Positions 50,069-58,897 of a stretch of 64,000 bases of DNA are shown in pieces (within the stretch, counting starts at the first letter, position 1; every line of letters begins with the position of its first letter). This stretch comes from Myxococcus xanthus (GTDB taxonomy: Bacteria; Myxococcota; Myxococcia; Myxococcales; Myxococcaceae): the NCBI RefSeq assembly GCF_006402735.1, contig NZ_CP017174.1:7420001-7484000 (forward strand), written 5' to 3'. A program made the position numbers and the translations under genes. Below the pieces are notes generated by a model. The model ran no database searches. It saw nothing but the letters and a program-made list of their open reading frames with translations, and was not told the DNA's origin.

Positions 50069-52807
50069 ATGGAGATGCTCCCGGTGCGGTGCCGACACTT
50101 CATCCTTCCGCTGCTCGTCCTCTGCCTCGGCGCCTGTGCGGGCTCGCGGCCCCAGCCCGCCCCCACTCCGTCCGCCTCCGCTCGCCCCGTCACGCATGCC
50201 GTGACGCCCGAGGAGGAGGCCCCCGTCCTCACCCCGCCGGGCCTGCGGCTGTCTCCGGCCGTGCGGCCCGTGCGGCAGACGGTGACGCTGGAGCTGGACC
50301 CGCGGCGGGAGATGTTCAGCGGGACGACGGACATCGAAATCGAGCTGCCCCAGGCCACGCACGAGGTGTGGCTGCACGGGGAGGAGCTCTCCGTGAAGGA
50401 CGCGGCCTTCATCGTGGCGGGCGCACGGGTGAAGACATCCACGCTGCCCCTGGGCGACACGCTCGTCTTCCTCCCACGTGAGGCGGTGGGCCCCGGCACC
50501 GTCATCCTGCGCGTGGCGTACACGGGCCGGGCACGTGCCCGGGAGAGCTCGGGCGTCTACCGCGAGCAGGACGCGGGACGCTGGTACACGATGACGCAGT
50601 TCCAGCCGATGGCCGCGCGGCGCGCCTTCCCCTGCTTCGACGAACCCGCCTTCAAGATTCCCTGGCGGCTCACCTTGCGCGTACGTGAGGAGGACGGCGC
50701 CTTCGCCAATTCACCGGTGGAGGCGGAGACGCACGGCCCGGATGGATGGAAGACGGTGCGCTTCCAGACGACGCCCCCGCTGCCCTCGTACCTGGTCGCC
50801 TTCGCAGTGGGCCCCTTCCAGGCCGTGGACGCGGGCGTCGCGGGCCAACACCGCGTGCCGGTGCGGATGCTGGTGCCGCAGGGCCGCGCCGCGGAGACGG
50901 CCTGGGCCGCGCAGACCACGCCCCCGCTGCTGGAGGCGTTGGAGTCCTGGTTCGGCACGCCCTACCCCTACGCGAAGCTGGACGTGCTGGCCCTGCCCGG
51001 CACGCAGGGTGGCGCCATGGAGCACCCGGGCCTCATCACCTTCAGCGCCCCGCTCATGCTGGGCCCCGTGGAGGGGGACTCCCTGTGGCGCCAGCGCTAC
51101 TTCGCGCTGACGCAGGCACACGAGCTGGCCCACCAGTGGTTCGGCAACCTCGTGACGCCCGCGTGGTGGGACGACCTCTGGCTCAACGAGTCCTTCGCGG
51201 ACTGGCTCGCCTACAAAGTCGTGACGCAGTGGAAGCCCGAATGGCGCGGTGACGTGCGCCGCGTGGAGGCGCGGGGTGATGCCCTGGTGGAGGACCGGCT
51301 CGTCAGCGCGCGCAGTGTCCGGCAGCCCATCCAAGCGCCGGGAGACATCCACTCCGCCTTCGACGGCATCACCTACAACAAGGGCGCCGCGGTGCTGGCC
51401 ATGTTCGAGTCCTGGGTGGGCCCCAACGCCTTCCAGCAAGGCGTGCGGCACTACCTGGACACCCACGCGAGGGGCACCGCCACCACCGAGGACTTCTTCG
51501 AAGCCCTCACCCAAGCCACCGGCAAGGACGTGGCGCCCGCCTTCTCCTCCTTCCTGGACCAGCCGGGCGCGCCGCGCGTCGCCATGACGCTGGAGTGCCC
51601 CAAGGAGGGACCGCCCCGGCTGGCCCTGGAGCAGCGGCGCTATCTCCCTCTGGGCTCGCCGGGCGGACGCGGCGAGGAACAGGCGTGGCAGGTGCCGGTG
51701 TGCGTGCGCTACGCCGCCGGGGGCACGGAGGGCCGCGCCTGCACGGTGCTCTCGGAGTCCAAGGGCACGCTGTCCCTGGATGGCGCGAAGGCCTGCCCGG
51801 ACTGGGTCCACCCCAACGCGGAAGGCCGCGGCTACTACCACGCGCTGCTGCGCGGTGACGCGCTGGAGCGGCTGACGCGGCAGGGAGGCCGGGGGCTCAG
51901 CATCGCCGAGCGCCGCGTCCTGCTGGATGACGCCGAGGCCCTGGTGGCCAGCGGCGACCTGGACGTGGCCCAGGCCCTCACACTGGCCACGCGTCTGCTG
52001 CGTGCGGACGACCCGGACCTCGTCATGGGCGCGGCGGCCCTGGTCGCCAGCGTTCGGGATGACTTCGTCCCGCGAGCCGCGTGGCCGAACCGGGCGCGCT
52101 TCGTCCGTGGCCTCTTTGGCGGTCAGGCTCGCCAGTTGGGCTTCGTGCCGCGCCCGGACGAAAGCGACGACGTGCGCATGCTGCGGCCCCGGCTGGTGTG
52201 GATGGTGGCCCAGTCCGGCGAGGACGCCCTCCTGCGAACGGAGGCCCGGAAGCTCGCGCTGCGCTGGCTGGACGACCGGCGCTCCCTGTCCATGGACGCG
52301 GCGCAGGGCGTGCTGGGCGCCGCCGCGGTCTCGGGGGATGCCGTCCTCCACCAGCGCATGCTCGAAGCCCTGCGCACCACCACGGAGAGCCGCGAGCGCG
52401 ACCTGCTCTTCACCGCCCTGGGAGGCTTCCAGGATGCCGCGCTCGCCAGCGCCAGCCGGGCCCTGCTGCTGGCGCCGGACGTGGACACGCGCGAGGCCCT
52501 GCCCATCCTCTTCCGGCAGTTGGAGGAGCAGCCCACCCGCGCGGGTGCGTTCGACTTCCTGCGCGAGCACTTCGAGACGCTCCGGGAGCGGTTGCCGCGC
52601 GACATCGCGCCCTGGCTGCTGGGCACCGGCGGATTCTTCTGCGACGCCGAACACCGCGCGCGGTTCGCGGCCTTCTTCGCGTCCTACGCGCCCACCTTTG
52701 AAGGGGGTGAGCGCGCCCTGGCGCAGGCGCTGGAGCGCGTGGACCTGTGCATCGCCCAGCGCGAAGCCCTGCGCCCCGGCCTGGAACGCTTCCTGCGCCG
52801 CTACTGA
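50069..52807 (+). CDS. M1 family metalloaminopeptidase lipoprotein
   Basis: 912 aa with a lipobox LGAC (Cys 23). Residues about 50-240 form the N-terminal beta domain and 240-470 the catalytic domain. Zinc ligands are H351-E352-x2-H355 (HELAHQWF) and Glu 374 in NESFADWLAY. The exopeptidase motif reads GAMEH (315-319) rather than GAMEN, so substrate recognition may be altered. A C-terminal helical region of about 300 residues ends in ERFLRRY. It is an outer-membrane- or periplasm-anchored peptidase. The first and third codons are both ATG (50069, 50075). Confidence 0.92.
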   Translation: MEMLPVRCRHFILPLLVLCLGACAGSRPQPAPTPSASARPVTHAVTPEEEAPVLTPPGLRLSPAVRPVRQTVTLELDPRREMFSGTTDIEIELPQATHEVWLHGEELSVKDAAFIVAGARVKTSTLPLGDTLVFLPREAVGPGTVILRVAYTGRARARESSGVYREQDAGRWYTMTQFQPMAARRAFPCFDEPAFKIPWRLTLRVREEDGAFANSPVEAETHGPDGWKTVRFQTTPPLPSYLVAFAVGPFQAVDAGVAGQHRVPVRMLVPQGRAAETAWAAQTTPPLLEALESWFGTPYPYAKLDVLALPGTQGGAMEHPGLITFSAPLMLGPVEGDSLWRQRYFALTQAHELAHQWFGNLVTPAWWDDLWLNESFADWLAYKVVTQWKPEWRGDVRRVEARGDALVEDRLVSARSVRQPIQAPGDIHSAFDGITYNKGAAVLAMFESWVGPNAFQQGVRHYLDTHARGTATTEDFFEALTQATGKDVAPAFSSFLDQPGAPRVAMTLECPKEGPPRLALEQRRYLPLGSPGGRGEEQAWQVPVCVRYAAGGTEGRACTVLSESKGTLSLDGAKACPDWVHPNAEGRGYYHALLRGDALERLTRQGGRGLSIAERRVLLDDAEALVASGDLDVAQALTLATRLLRADDPDLVMGAAALVASVRDDFVPRAAWPNRARFVRGLFGGQARQLGFVPRPDESDDVRMLRPRLVWMVAQSGEDALLRTEARKLALRWLDDRRSLSMDAAQGVLGAAAVSGDAVLHQRMLEALRTTTESRERDLLFTALGGFQDAALASASRALLLAPDVDTREALPILFRQLEEQPTRAGAFDFLREHFETLRERLPRDIAPWLLGTGGFFCDAEHRARFAAFFASYAPTFEGGERALAQALERVDLCIAQREALRPGLERFLRRY

Positions 52808-52809
52808 CG

Positions 52810-53451
52810 TCAGCGTTTGCGCGCGAGCATCATCCCGTCACGCACCGTGAGCAGCACGTGCTCCACGCGAGGGTCCGCCGCCACCTTCGCGTTGAAGTCG
52901 ACAATCGCATGGTCACTGGGGCCCTCCGGCTGGAGCACCCGGCCCGACCACAGCACGTTGTCCGCGATGATGAGCCCGCCCGGCCGCAGCAGCGGCAACA
53001 CCGCGTCCCAGTAGGCGGCGTAGCTCGGCTTGTCCGCGTCGATGAACGCCAGGTCGAATGGCCCCTGGAGCGTCTTCAGGGTGTCCAGCGCCGGACCCAT
53101 GCGCAGGTCGATTTTCCGCCCATGCGGACTGCGCAGGAAGAAGGCGCGCGCCACGTCGGTGGCCTCGGGGTTGATGTCGCAGGTGATGAGCGACCCGTCA
53201 TCCGGCAGCGCTTCCGCCATCATCAAGGCCGAGTAGCCGGTGAAGGTCCCGATTTCCAACACCCGCCGCGCACCCGTCAGGGCGACCAGCATGCGCAGGA
53301 AGGTGCCTTCCACGGACCCGACCTGCATGTTGGGGGAGGACATCCGCGCATACGTGACATCACGGAGTTCATCGAAGAGGGGCGCGGGTGCCGTGGTGTG
53401 AGCGTCCGCGTACGCCTCGATTTCGGGAGGAACGAGGGTGAGCTTGGGCAT
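52810..53451 (-). CDS. SAM-dependent O-methyltransferase (CCoAOMT-like)
   Basis: 213 aa. Motif I is RRVLEIGTFTGYSALMMAEALP; LAFIDADKPSYAAYWDAVLPLLRPGG and IIADNVLWSGRV complete the PF01596-type signature with its metal-binding Asp residues. It probably methylates a catechol-like or small-molecule hydroxyl; the substrate is unknown. The start at 53451 gives MPKLTLVPPEIEAYAD; TAATCG at 53459-53464 lies 7 nt upstream of the ATG. It converges on the M1 peptidase gene with a 2-nt gap. Confidence 0.9.
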   Translation of the reverse strand: MPKLTLVPPEIEAYADAHTTAPAPLFDELRDVTYARMSSPNMQVGSVEGTFLRMLVALTGARRVLEIGTFTGYSALMMAEALPDDGSLITCDINPEATDVARAFFLRSPHGRKIDLRMGPALDTLKTLQGPFDLAFIDADKPSYAAYWDAVLPLLRPGGLIIADNVLWSGRVLQPEGPSDHAIVDFNAKVAADPRVEHVLLTVRDGMMLARKR

Positions 53452-53550
53452 GTCCCATCGATTAGCACGTACCGCGGGGCCCCCCACTTCAGGTTGCCGT
53501 CAGACGCCTCGTGCATAACTTTGTCGTCGCTCTGGATGGAGGAGGTCTCG

Positions 53551-53904
53551 ATGCTGGCAGCCAGAATTGGTGGTGCGCACGCGGATGTGTCCCGGTGCAT
53601 CGCCGCGAGCCTCCAGTGTCAGGTTTCCTGCGAAGAGGGCATGGCCCGCCGGGTCGCCCGAGGGGAGCCGCTGTCCGGCGAAGTGGTACGCCTGCTTCGA
53701 CAGTGTGCTGAACTGTGCGAACTGAATGCACGCGCGCTCCAGAAGGAGAGCCGGCTCGCCCGGCGCACCGCGAGCCTGTGCTTCGACCTGGCCAACCTGG
53801 TTGCCCGGACCGCGTGGCTGGACGCGGAGGACCGCGATTCGTACACGCTCGCGCGGGACGCGCTGCAATTGGCCCGCGCGTGCAGGCCCCTGCTGTTCGC
53901 CTGA
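53551..53904 (+). CDS. Small Cys-bearing helical protein, DUF326/Csp-like
   Basis: 117 aa. Four helices are suggested, with Cys on several of them: VSRCIAASLQCQVSCEE, LLRQCAELCELNARAL, SLCFDLANLVA and ALQLARACRP. The spacing resembles the Cys-rich four-helix bundles of copper-storage proteins (Csp/DUF326), but with only about seven Cys instead of a dozen or more. GGAGGAGG precedes the ATG at 53551; an in-frame ATG at 53536 lacks it. A metal- or thiol-related role is possible, not shown. Confidence 0.65.
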   Translation: MLAARIGGAHADVSRCIAASLQCQVSCEEGMARRVARGEPLSGEVVRLLRQCAELCELNARALQKESRLARRTASLCFDLANLVARTAWLDAEDRDSYTLARDALQLARACRPLLFA

Positions 53905-53905
53905 G

Positions 53906-54520
53906 TCAGAAGCGCAGGTGCGGACTGAGCACCAGCGTGGGGCCCGCGCCTGTACAGATGTTGTCCGCAGGCTCCTTGTTGATGTCGCAGCGCTGATAGT
54001 AGCCACTCAGGGTGACGCCCAGCGGCCCATGGATGCGGACGTCCATGCCGGCCCCCGCGGCCAGTGCGAGATGCGAACCGGTGTACAGGCGCGGAACAAA
54101 GGCATCTGTATCGATATTGGTGGAGGTGCTTCGCCCCACGCGAAGCGCCACCCAGGGTGACACACGCCGGTCCCGCAGGAAGCGGTAGCGCGCCTCCGCG
54201 GCAATGCCCCGGAAGGCGCCCCAAGGATGCTGTCGGATTTCCATGTTCCCAGGAGGCTTGGCGTCCAGATCCGCGGCAGGGGACGTGTTGAAGGTCCGGC
54301 CCCACTGCAACGCGAGGCCGACTTCCAAATCGAGGGGAGTCACCAGGAGCAGGTGGGCGCTCAGGAGCCCGCCTCGATTGGCGCTGTTTCTACCTGCGAA
54401 GAGTCCTCCGCCGCCGGAGAGCAAGACGCCCCACCTCGGCGACGACGGTGTCTCTGACCTCGCAATGCCAGGCAGCAACAGGCTGAACAGCAGAACAGAC
54501 ATCATCAGGCGCGCAGACAT
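53906..54520 (-). CDS. Predicted outer-membrane beta-barrel protein
   Basis: 204 aa. A signal peptide to about residue 23 (GIARSE) is followed by alternating beta-strand-like segments (LLSAHLLLVTPLDLEVGLALQWG, GIAAEARYRFLRDRRVSPWVALRVG, VTLSGYYQRCDINK), ending in HLRF, the C-terminal Phe typical of OmpA-fold barrels. The ATG at 54520 is preferred because AGGATGG is positioned upstream. Function unknown. It converges on the helical gene with a 1-nt gap and has a recognisable promoter. Confidence 0.7.
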   Translation of the reverse strand: MSARLMMSVLLFSLLLPGIARSETPSSPRWGVLLSGGGGLFAGRNSANRGGLLSAHLLLVTPLDLEVGLALQWGRTFNTSPAADLDAKPPGNMEIRQHPWGAFRGIAAEARYRFLRDRRVSPWVALRVGRSTSTNIDTDAFVPRLYTGSHLALAAGAGMDVRIHGPLGVTLSGYYQRCDINKEPADNICTGAGPTLVLSPHLRF

Positions 54521-54566
54521 CAATACCATCCTCACGGGCGCACGCGCCGACCCGAGTGCTGTCGCG

Positions 54567-54596
54567 AGTATAGTGACCGGCGCAGCCAATAGGCAA
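54567..54596 (-). promoter_or_regulatory. Sigma-70-like promoter for the outer-membrane protein gene
   Basis: TTGCCT (54591-54596) - 18 nt - TATACT (54567-54572) on the minus strand. The ATG lies about 47 nt downstream, leaving a leader of some 40 nt that contains AGGATGG. Confidence 0.45.
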
Positions 54597-54615
54597 ACAT
54601 TCGTGAGGGAGCCCC

Positions 54616-54759
54616 ATGGACGTCCGCCCTCTGGCTGCTCGACTTCTCAATACCGTCGCCCGCGCGCAGTCGCGGGGCGCTCACGCCGCCCGCTGGACGG
54701 GAATCTCAGACAGCATCTCGTTGAGCGCGTCGACCTGTTGCTGCTCGTGGCCCGGCTGA
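54616..54759 (+). CDS. Possible truncated or short gene (47 aa)
   Basis: ATG at 54616 with a well-placed GAGGGAG opens a frame of 47 codons starting MDVRPLAARLLNTVARAQSRG, an amphipathic-looking helix. The last third runs antisense into the 3' end of the M48-TPR gene, where the composition changes. It may be the 5' remnant of a lost gene or a chance frame; I give it low weight. Confidence 0.25.
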   Translation: MDVRPLAARLLNTVARAQSRGAHAARWTGISDSISLSASTCCCSWPG

Positions 54760-56933
54760 GCCTGGACGATGTCGATGGCGCGCTGGAGCACGCGCCGCGC
54801 CGCTTCGGGAGCGTCATGTTGGACGTGGAGGCGGGCCAACTCCACGAGCTGCGGCACCAGATATGGGTCCTGCGCTCCCGCCGCCTGCTCCAACCGCACC
54901 AGGGACTCCTGGAGCAGTGAATACGCATCCGTGTGGTTGCGCTCCTTCAAATCGAACGCGGAGCTCTGCAGGACGATGGCGCTCGCGAGCCGGTCCTGCT
55001 CCTCGTCCGTCGCGGCCAGGGGCGTCGGCGCCTCGTACCCTCGCGCTTTGAGTGTGCTGTCGAGCTCCTCCAGGACCTTACCTCCCAGTTCGGCGGCGAG
55101 CGCCGCGGGGTCCGCGAACAGGCTCAGCGCCGGCTCGCGCTCCTCGGGACGCTGCCCCGGAATGCCCGCGACCCGTGCGACGCGCTCCGTCGGAGGTGGA
55201 TGCGAGTCATAGGCATCCACGGGCCGGGAAAACAGCTCCTCCCGGATGAGCGACTGGAGCACCGGGGGCGTGTTCAGCGCGACCGAGTCCACGGTGCGGA
55301 ACAGGTCCCGCGTGGGCCGGCCGGCCTCGCGAAGCCGGAGCGCGACGACGATGCCCCGGTCATAGGCGTCGCTGTTCTCCACCACTTTCGACAGCGCCGC
55401 GCCGAAGGCGTCGCCGCCGTACGCGAGCGCGGAGACACGGTCCGCGAGCAACTCCCGGCGGCGCCCATGGCCGGCGGTGATGCGCAGGTAGACAAAGAAG
55501 TAGGCGCGCAGGAACCAGCCCACCGGATTGAGGTTGCCTCCTCCCATGGAAAAGATGCTCTGGATGACCTGGATGACCTGCGTCTGGATGCGCGAGATGA
55601 TGGGCGTCAGGCGCGTCTCGCCGTGCGAGAAGTGCCCGTACTCGTGCGCGAGAATGGACTTCAGCTCCGTCACCGTGAGGCCGCGCATCGCACCAAGCCC
55701 CAGATGCAGGATGCGCTCGCCACGTCCCATCAGCACACGGAACCGGCCGCCCGCCTCCCGCACGCCAATCCCCGTGCCCGCGTCGACCAGGACGCGGTCC
55801 ACCTTGCGAGACTTCGCGACGTCCGCCACCTCCTCCAGGGCCCTGAACAAGGCGGGAGCCTCCGAGACGGCGAGCTCACGGCCCTCTTCGCCCTGCTCGG
55901 GGCTGGTGAACACGCCGCGAAGGATGGCGAACAAGCCGCCCAGGCCAATCACCCCGATGACGACGAGCAGCTTCACGGGGACGACGGGCATCATGAACAC
56001 CAGCAGCAACACGCCGCCAGCGATGGCCACCGTCAGCACCAGCATCATCGGCACGGACACGTAGAACAGGAGTGAAGCGAACCACAGGACGGCGGCATAG
56101 AGCCGGTCCACCCGGCGCTCCTGGTGCGTCTGCTCCGCGCGCAGCAAGTGGAGATTGTCCGACTGGAGCTGGCCCAATTGCAGCTTCGAGAGCGCGAGCC
56201 CCGCGCCCCACGAGAACAGCAGTGCGCCCCCCAGGAACAGCGCCATCCCCAACGGGATCTGCCAGATGCGATGCATCCAGCGCTGCCGCGACACCTCTTC
56301 CTCGATGGCGGACATGAACGGGCTGGGCTCCGCTCCCAGCTCCTTCGCACGCTCGACCGCCTCCAGCGCCTCTTCCAGCGCTCCCGTTTCCGCCAATGCC
56401 GCACTCAGCGCCATGTGCGACATGGGCGCGTCCGGCGCGAGTTCCACCAACCGTCGCGCGTGTCTCAGCGCGACGAAAACCTGCTGGCGCTTCATGTAGA
56501 GCAGCCACAACTGGTGGTGCGCCACGACATCATCGGGCCAGATTTCGAGGGCGGCGTTCAGGAGTTCCTGCGCCTCGACAGGCCGTTCCTTCCGAAGCTT
56601 GATGGCCCCCAAGGCGCTCAGGACATCTCCCCGGCGCGGTCCGTCGATTCCCTGTTCCAGGGCGAGCTTCAAGTACCTCTCGGCATCGTCGAGCTGCCCG
56701 AGGTTGAAGTAGTACTTTCCCGCGAGCCGGGAGACGCGAGGATTGTCTGCGGCCTCTTTCAGGAGCCGCTCGATGGCTGGCCCTGCATCGGCGGGAGACG
56801 CGCTCTGCGCGACCTCGAACGCCGAGTCATAGACAGTCTCGAGTTCCTCACTAAATGGGAAGAGTTCGGGCGCCTTCTGCTCCGTGCCGGGAGCCTGGAA
56901 GGCGAAGAACAGGGCCAGTACGAGCGCGTGCAT
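54681..56933 (-). CDS. Membrane M48 protease with N-terminal TPR and C-terminal helical domains
   Basis: 750 aa. After a short signal-like hydrophobic N-terminus (1-15), TPR-like helices (about 45-210) lead into hydrophobic segments (about 225-245 and 285-340). The M48 domain has H430-E431-Y432-G433-H434 (ILAHEYGHFSHGE) and a third ligand in ELLADRVSALAYG (about 493). A helical tail with TPR character (about 660-740) ends the protein. Fusion of TPR scaffolds on both sides of an M48 domain suggests a membrane protein-quality-control enzyme. TAGAAC lies 22 nt before the ATG. Confidence 0.87.
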   Translation of the reverse strand: MHALVLALFFAFQAPGTEQKAPELFPFSEELETVYDSAFEVAQSASPADAGPAIERLLKEAADNPRVSRLAGKYYFNLGQLDDAERYLKLALEQGIDGPRRGDVLSALGAIKLRKERPVEAQELLNAALEIWPDDVVAHHQLWLLYMKRQQVFVALRHARRLVELAPDAPMSHMALSAALAETGALEEALEAVERAKELGAEPSPFMSAIEEEVSRQRWMHRIWQIPLGMALFLGGALLFSWGAGLALSKLQLGQLQSDNLHLLRAEQTHQERRVDRLYAAVLWFASLLFYVSVPMMLVLTVAIAGGVLLLVFMMPVVPVKLLVVIGVIGLGGLFAILRGVFTSPEQGEEGRELAVSEAPALFRALEEVADVAKSRKVDRVLVDAGTGIGVREAGGRFRVLMGRGERILHLGLGAMRGLTVTELKSILAHEYGHFSHGETRLTPIISRIQTQVIQVIQSIFSMGGGNLNPVGWFLRAYFFVYLRITAGHGRRRELLADRVSALAYGGDAFGAALSKVVENSDAYDRGIVVALRLREAGRPTRDLFRTVDSVALNTPPVLQSLIREELFSRPVDAYDSHPPPTERVARVAGIPGQRPEEREPALSLFADPAALAAELGGKVLEELDSTLKARGYEAPTPLAATDEEQDRLASAIVLQSSAFDLKERNHTDAYSLLQESLVRLEQAAGAQDPYLVPQLVELARLHVQHDAPEAARRVLQRAIDIVQAQPGHEQQQVDALNEMLSEIPVQRAA

Positions 56934-57027
56934 GCAACCCCCGATGATGTTTCGCGTTCTAGCACGACGGGCAACAGCGCCACCGATGCCCCTCCCGGAC
57001 TCGATGCGCGGCCAGCGTCATGCACAT

Positions 57028-57062
57028 GGGGCGCGAGAGGACTGATTCTTCTCCCGCGCCCC
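57028..57062 (-). terminator. Hairpin after the propeller lipoprotein gene
   Basis: GGGGCGCG and CGCGCCCC, extended by AGAG/CTC with one mismatch, around a 10-nt loop. It lies 36 nt downstream of the 57098 stop, before the M48-TPR gene. Confidence 0.5.
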
Positions 57063-57097
57063 GGTATCACGTTCCAGCGGTCAAGATGACGCCGGGA

Positions 57098-58468
57098 TTA
57101 CAGGTCCAGCAGACGCGCCTGGAAGCCGCTGCTCCCCGTCGCCGTGAGCAACACCAGTTGATCGTTGTGGACGAAGACCCGCTGGGCCTTGCCCGGGTAG
57201 TACGCCGCCGAGAGGATGTCGAACTGGTGGTTGAGCACCCGAAGCTGCGTCCTGTCTCCCACCGTGTCGATGAGGTAGAGCCGCTCACCGTGGAAGGCGA
57301 TGTCCACGAACGACAGGCCGATGCTGGTGCGGTACGTCAGGTCCGCCGTGTTGAAGAGGAGGCCACTCCCCGTCACGACCGCGGAGCCATCCGGCCACAG
57401 CCGCAGCGGCGCCCTCAGGTTGTAGGCACCATGGTAGGGCGAGTCGATTTCAGCGCCCAGCGTGCCCGCCTCCATGTCCACCTGCACCCGGTTCAGGTCC
57501 TGTGGCGAGACGCCGCTATCGGCGAAGTAGATGGTGTTGTTCGCCTCCGAAAACAGCAGGTTCACCGCCGTATCCCGCCAGTCCACCGCTGCGACCCGCG
57601 CCCCCGTGGACCGCTGATAGAGCGCGTGCGTATCCCAGGCCCCGGAACCATCGATGGTGAACAGGAAGCGGTCAGCCACCACCATGTTCGACACCGACTC
57701 AGGCGCCGCGGCGAAGAAGCGCCCCGCGCCGCCCTCCGTCGGAGCGAAGGCGTCAATGCGTCCCCCTGTGTAGGACAGGTACGTGGCCTGACCATCCGGA
57801 GCGACCGCCATCGCGGTCACATCCCCCGTACCGATGTAGGCGGGCAGGAAGCTCCGGGACGACAGATCGAACCGCCGGATCTGATCCGCATTGCCGTCCA
57901 GGAAGTGGATGACGCCATCATGCGTCAGCGTTGCATCCTGGTAGGCGAAGGCAAACGCGGCCCCGCCCAGCACCACGCCAGCATCCGGGTCCACGCCGCC
58001 ATCACTGCCACCATCCGGAGTGGGCTCACCGGTCTCCAGTTCGCCCGTGATGTCGATGCCACCGTTGGTCGTACCCGGGCAGTTGGTGGGGTTGCGATGC
58101 AGCACGAGGCTCGCCGAAACCACCTCCCCTGCCACGACATCGACCTGGGAACTACCCGCGTAGACCTCCAACATGGACGCGTTGTACGCAACCACCCGCA
58201 CGGTCCGGCTCGTGCCCGCGGGCACTTCTGACACCTGCCCCCGGATGGCCGTGCCGTCCACTTGAAGCGGAACAGGCCCGATGACCGACATGCCCAGGCC
58301 GGAAACAACGGCATCGGCGGACACGACGCCGCAGACATCCCCCGCCAGGGAGATTTCCATTCGGACGGATTCGGTTTCACCTGCGTTCTCGGACGGTCCC
58401 TCGCTGTTGCACGCCGCCACCAGCGCACAGGCCGCCCACATCAGCCCAACTCGACTCGGAATTCTCAT
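57098..58468 (-). CDS. Lipoprotein with predicted beta-propeller
   Basis: 456 aa. The signal peptide ends in the lipobox LVAAC (Cys 20). Residues 25-150 form a beta-sandwich-like part, then an acidic Gly/Asp/Pro linker (ETGEPTPDGGSDGGVDPDAG). From about 165 to 455 come repeated 40-residue blades (VIHFLDGNADQIRRFDL, TAMAVAPDGQATYLSY, TIYFADSGVSPQDLN, RLYLIDTVGDRTQLRVL) typical of a beta-propeller. No catalytic motif is seen. GAGGGGG precedes the ATG. Likely a surface binding protein. Confidence 0.78.
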   Translation of the reverse strand: MRIPSRVGLMWAACALVAACNSEGPSENAGETESVRMEISLAGDVCGVVSADAVVSGLGMSVIGPVPLQVDGTAIRGQVSEVPAGTSRTVRVVAYNASMLEVYAGSSQVDVVAGEVVSASLVLHRNPTNCPGTTNGGIDITGELETGEPTPDGGSDGGVDPDAGVVLGGAAFAFAYQDATLTHDGVIHFLDGNADQIRRFDLSSRSFLPAYIGTGDVTAMAVAPDGQATYLSYTGGRIDAFAPTEGGAGRFFAAAPESVSNMVVADRFLFTIDGSGAWDTHALYQRSTGARVAAVDWRDTAVNLLFSEANNTIYFADSGVSPQDLNRVQVDMEAGTLGAEIDSPYHGAYNLRAPLRLWPDGSAVVTGSGLLFNTADLTYRTSIGLSFVDIAFHGERLYLIDTVGDRTQLRVLNHQFDILSAAYYPGKAQRVFVHNDQLVLLTATGSSGFQARLLDL

Positions 58469-58897
58469 GAATGTTCCCCCTCCGCGCGGGTCCACTACGA
58501 CAAGTGCGGTTCCCGTGCCATGCGTTGCAAACGTGGACTCGGAACTCCCGAGCCCACGGCCACGCAATGACGGCAGACCCTGCAAAGCCTGACACACCCA
58601 CTGAATTCGCGGCGACCGCCGATGCGCTGGGGCGCAAGAAAGCGTGTCACGCATTAGCGATGGGTTACGACGACCTCATGCATTCCTTGATGCAAGGCCA
58701 CTGCGGACATTGCCCATGCACGTCTATGAATGCGATTCGCGTCACAACCCCTGGCACATGCCTGTCTGCGGCAGGAGCCCCCCTGAGCCATCGCTCCTCC
58801 CGCCGCTACAGTCGCTTCGAACGGCGGCGGACACTGAAACGGCGACGCCACGGCCCGCTCCGGCAAGAGCGGGCACGTCTGGTGTGCCCATACCGGC
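58469..58897. other. Intergenic region with no supportable gene
   Basis: About 430 nt between the propeller lipoprotein gene and the convergent-side membrane protein gene. Only short frames are present, none with Shine-Dalgarno and protein-like composition. It contains some lower-GC sequence (58640-58700) with a weak TGCAT - ATGCA repeat, possibly the promoter of the 58468 gene. I see no RNA gene. Confidence 0.5.
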
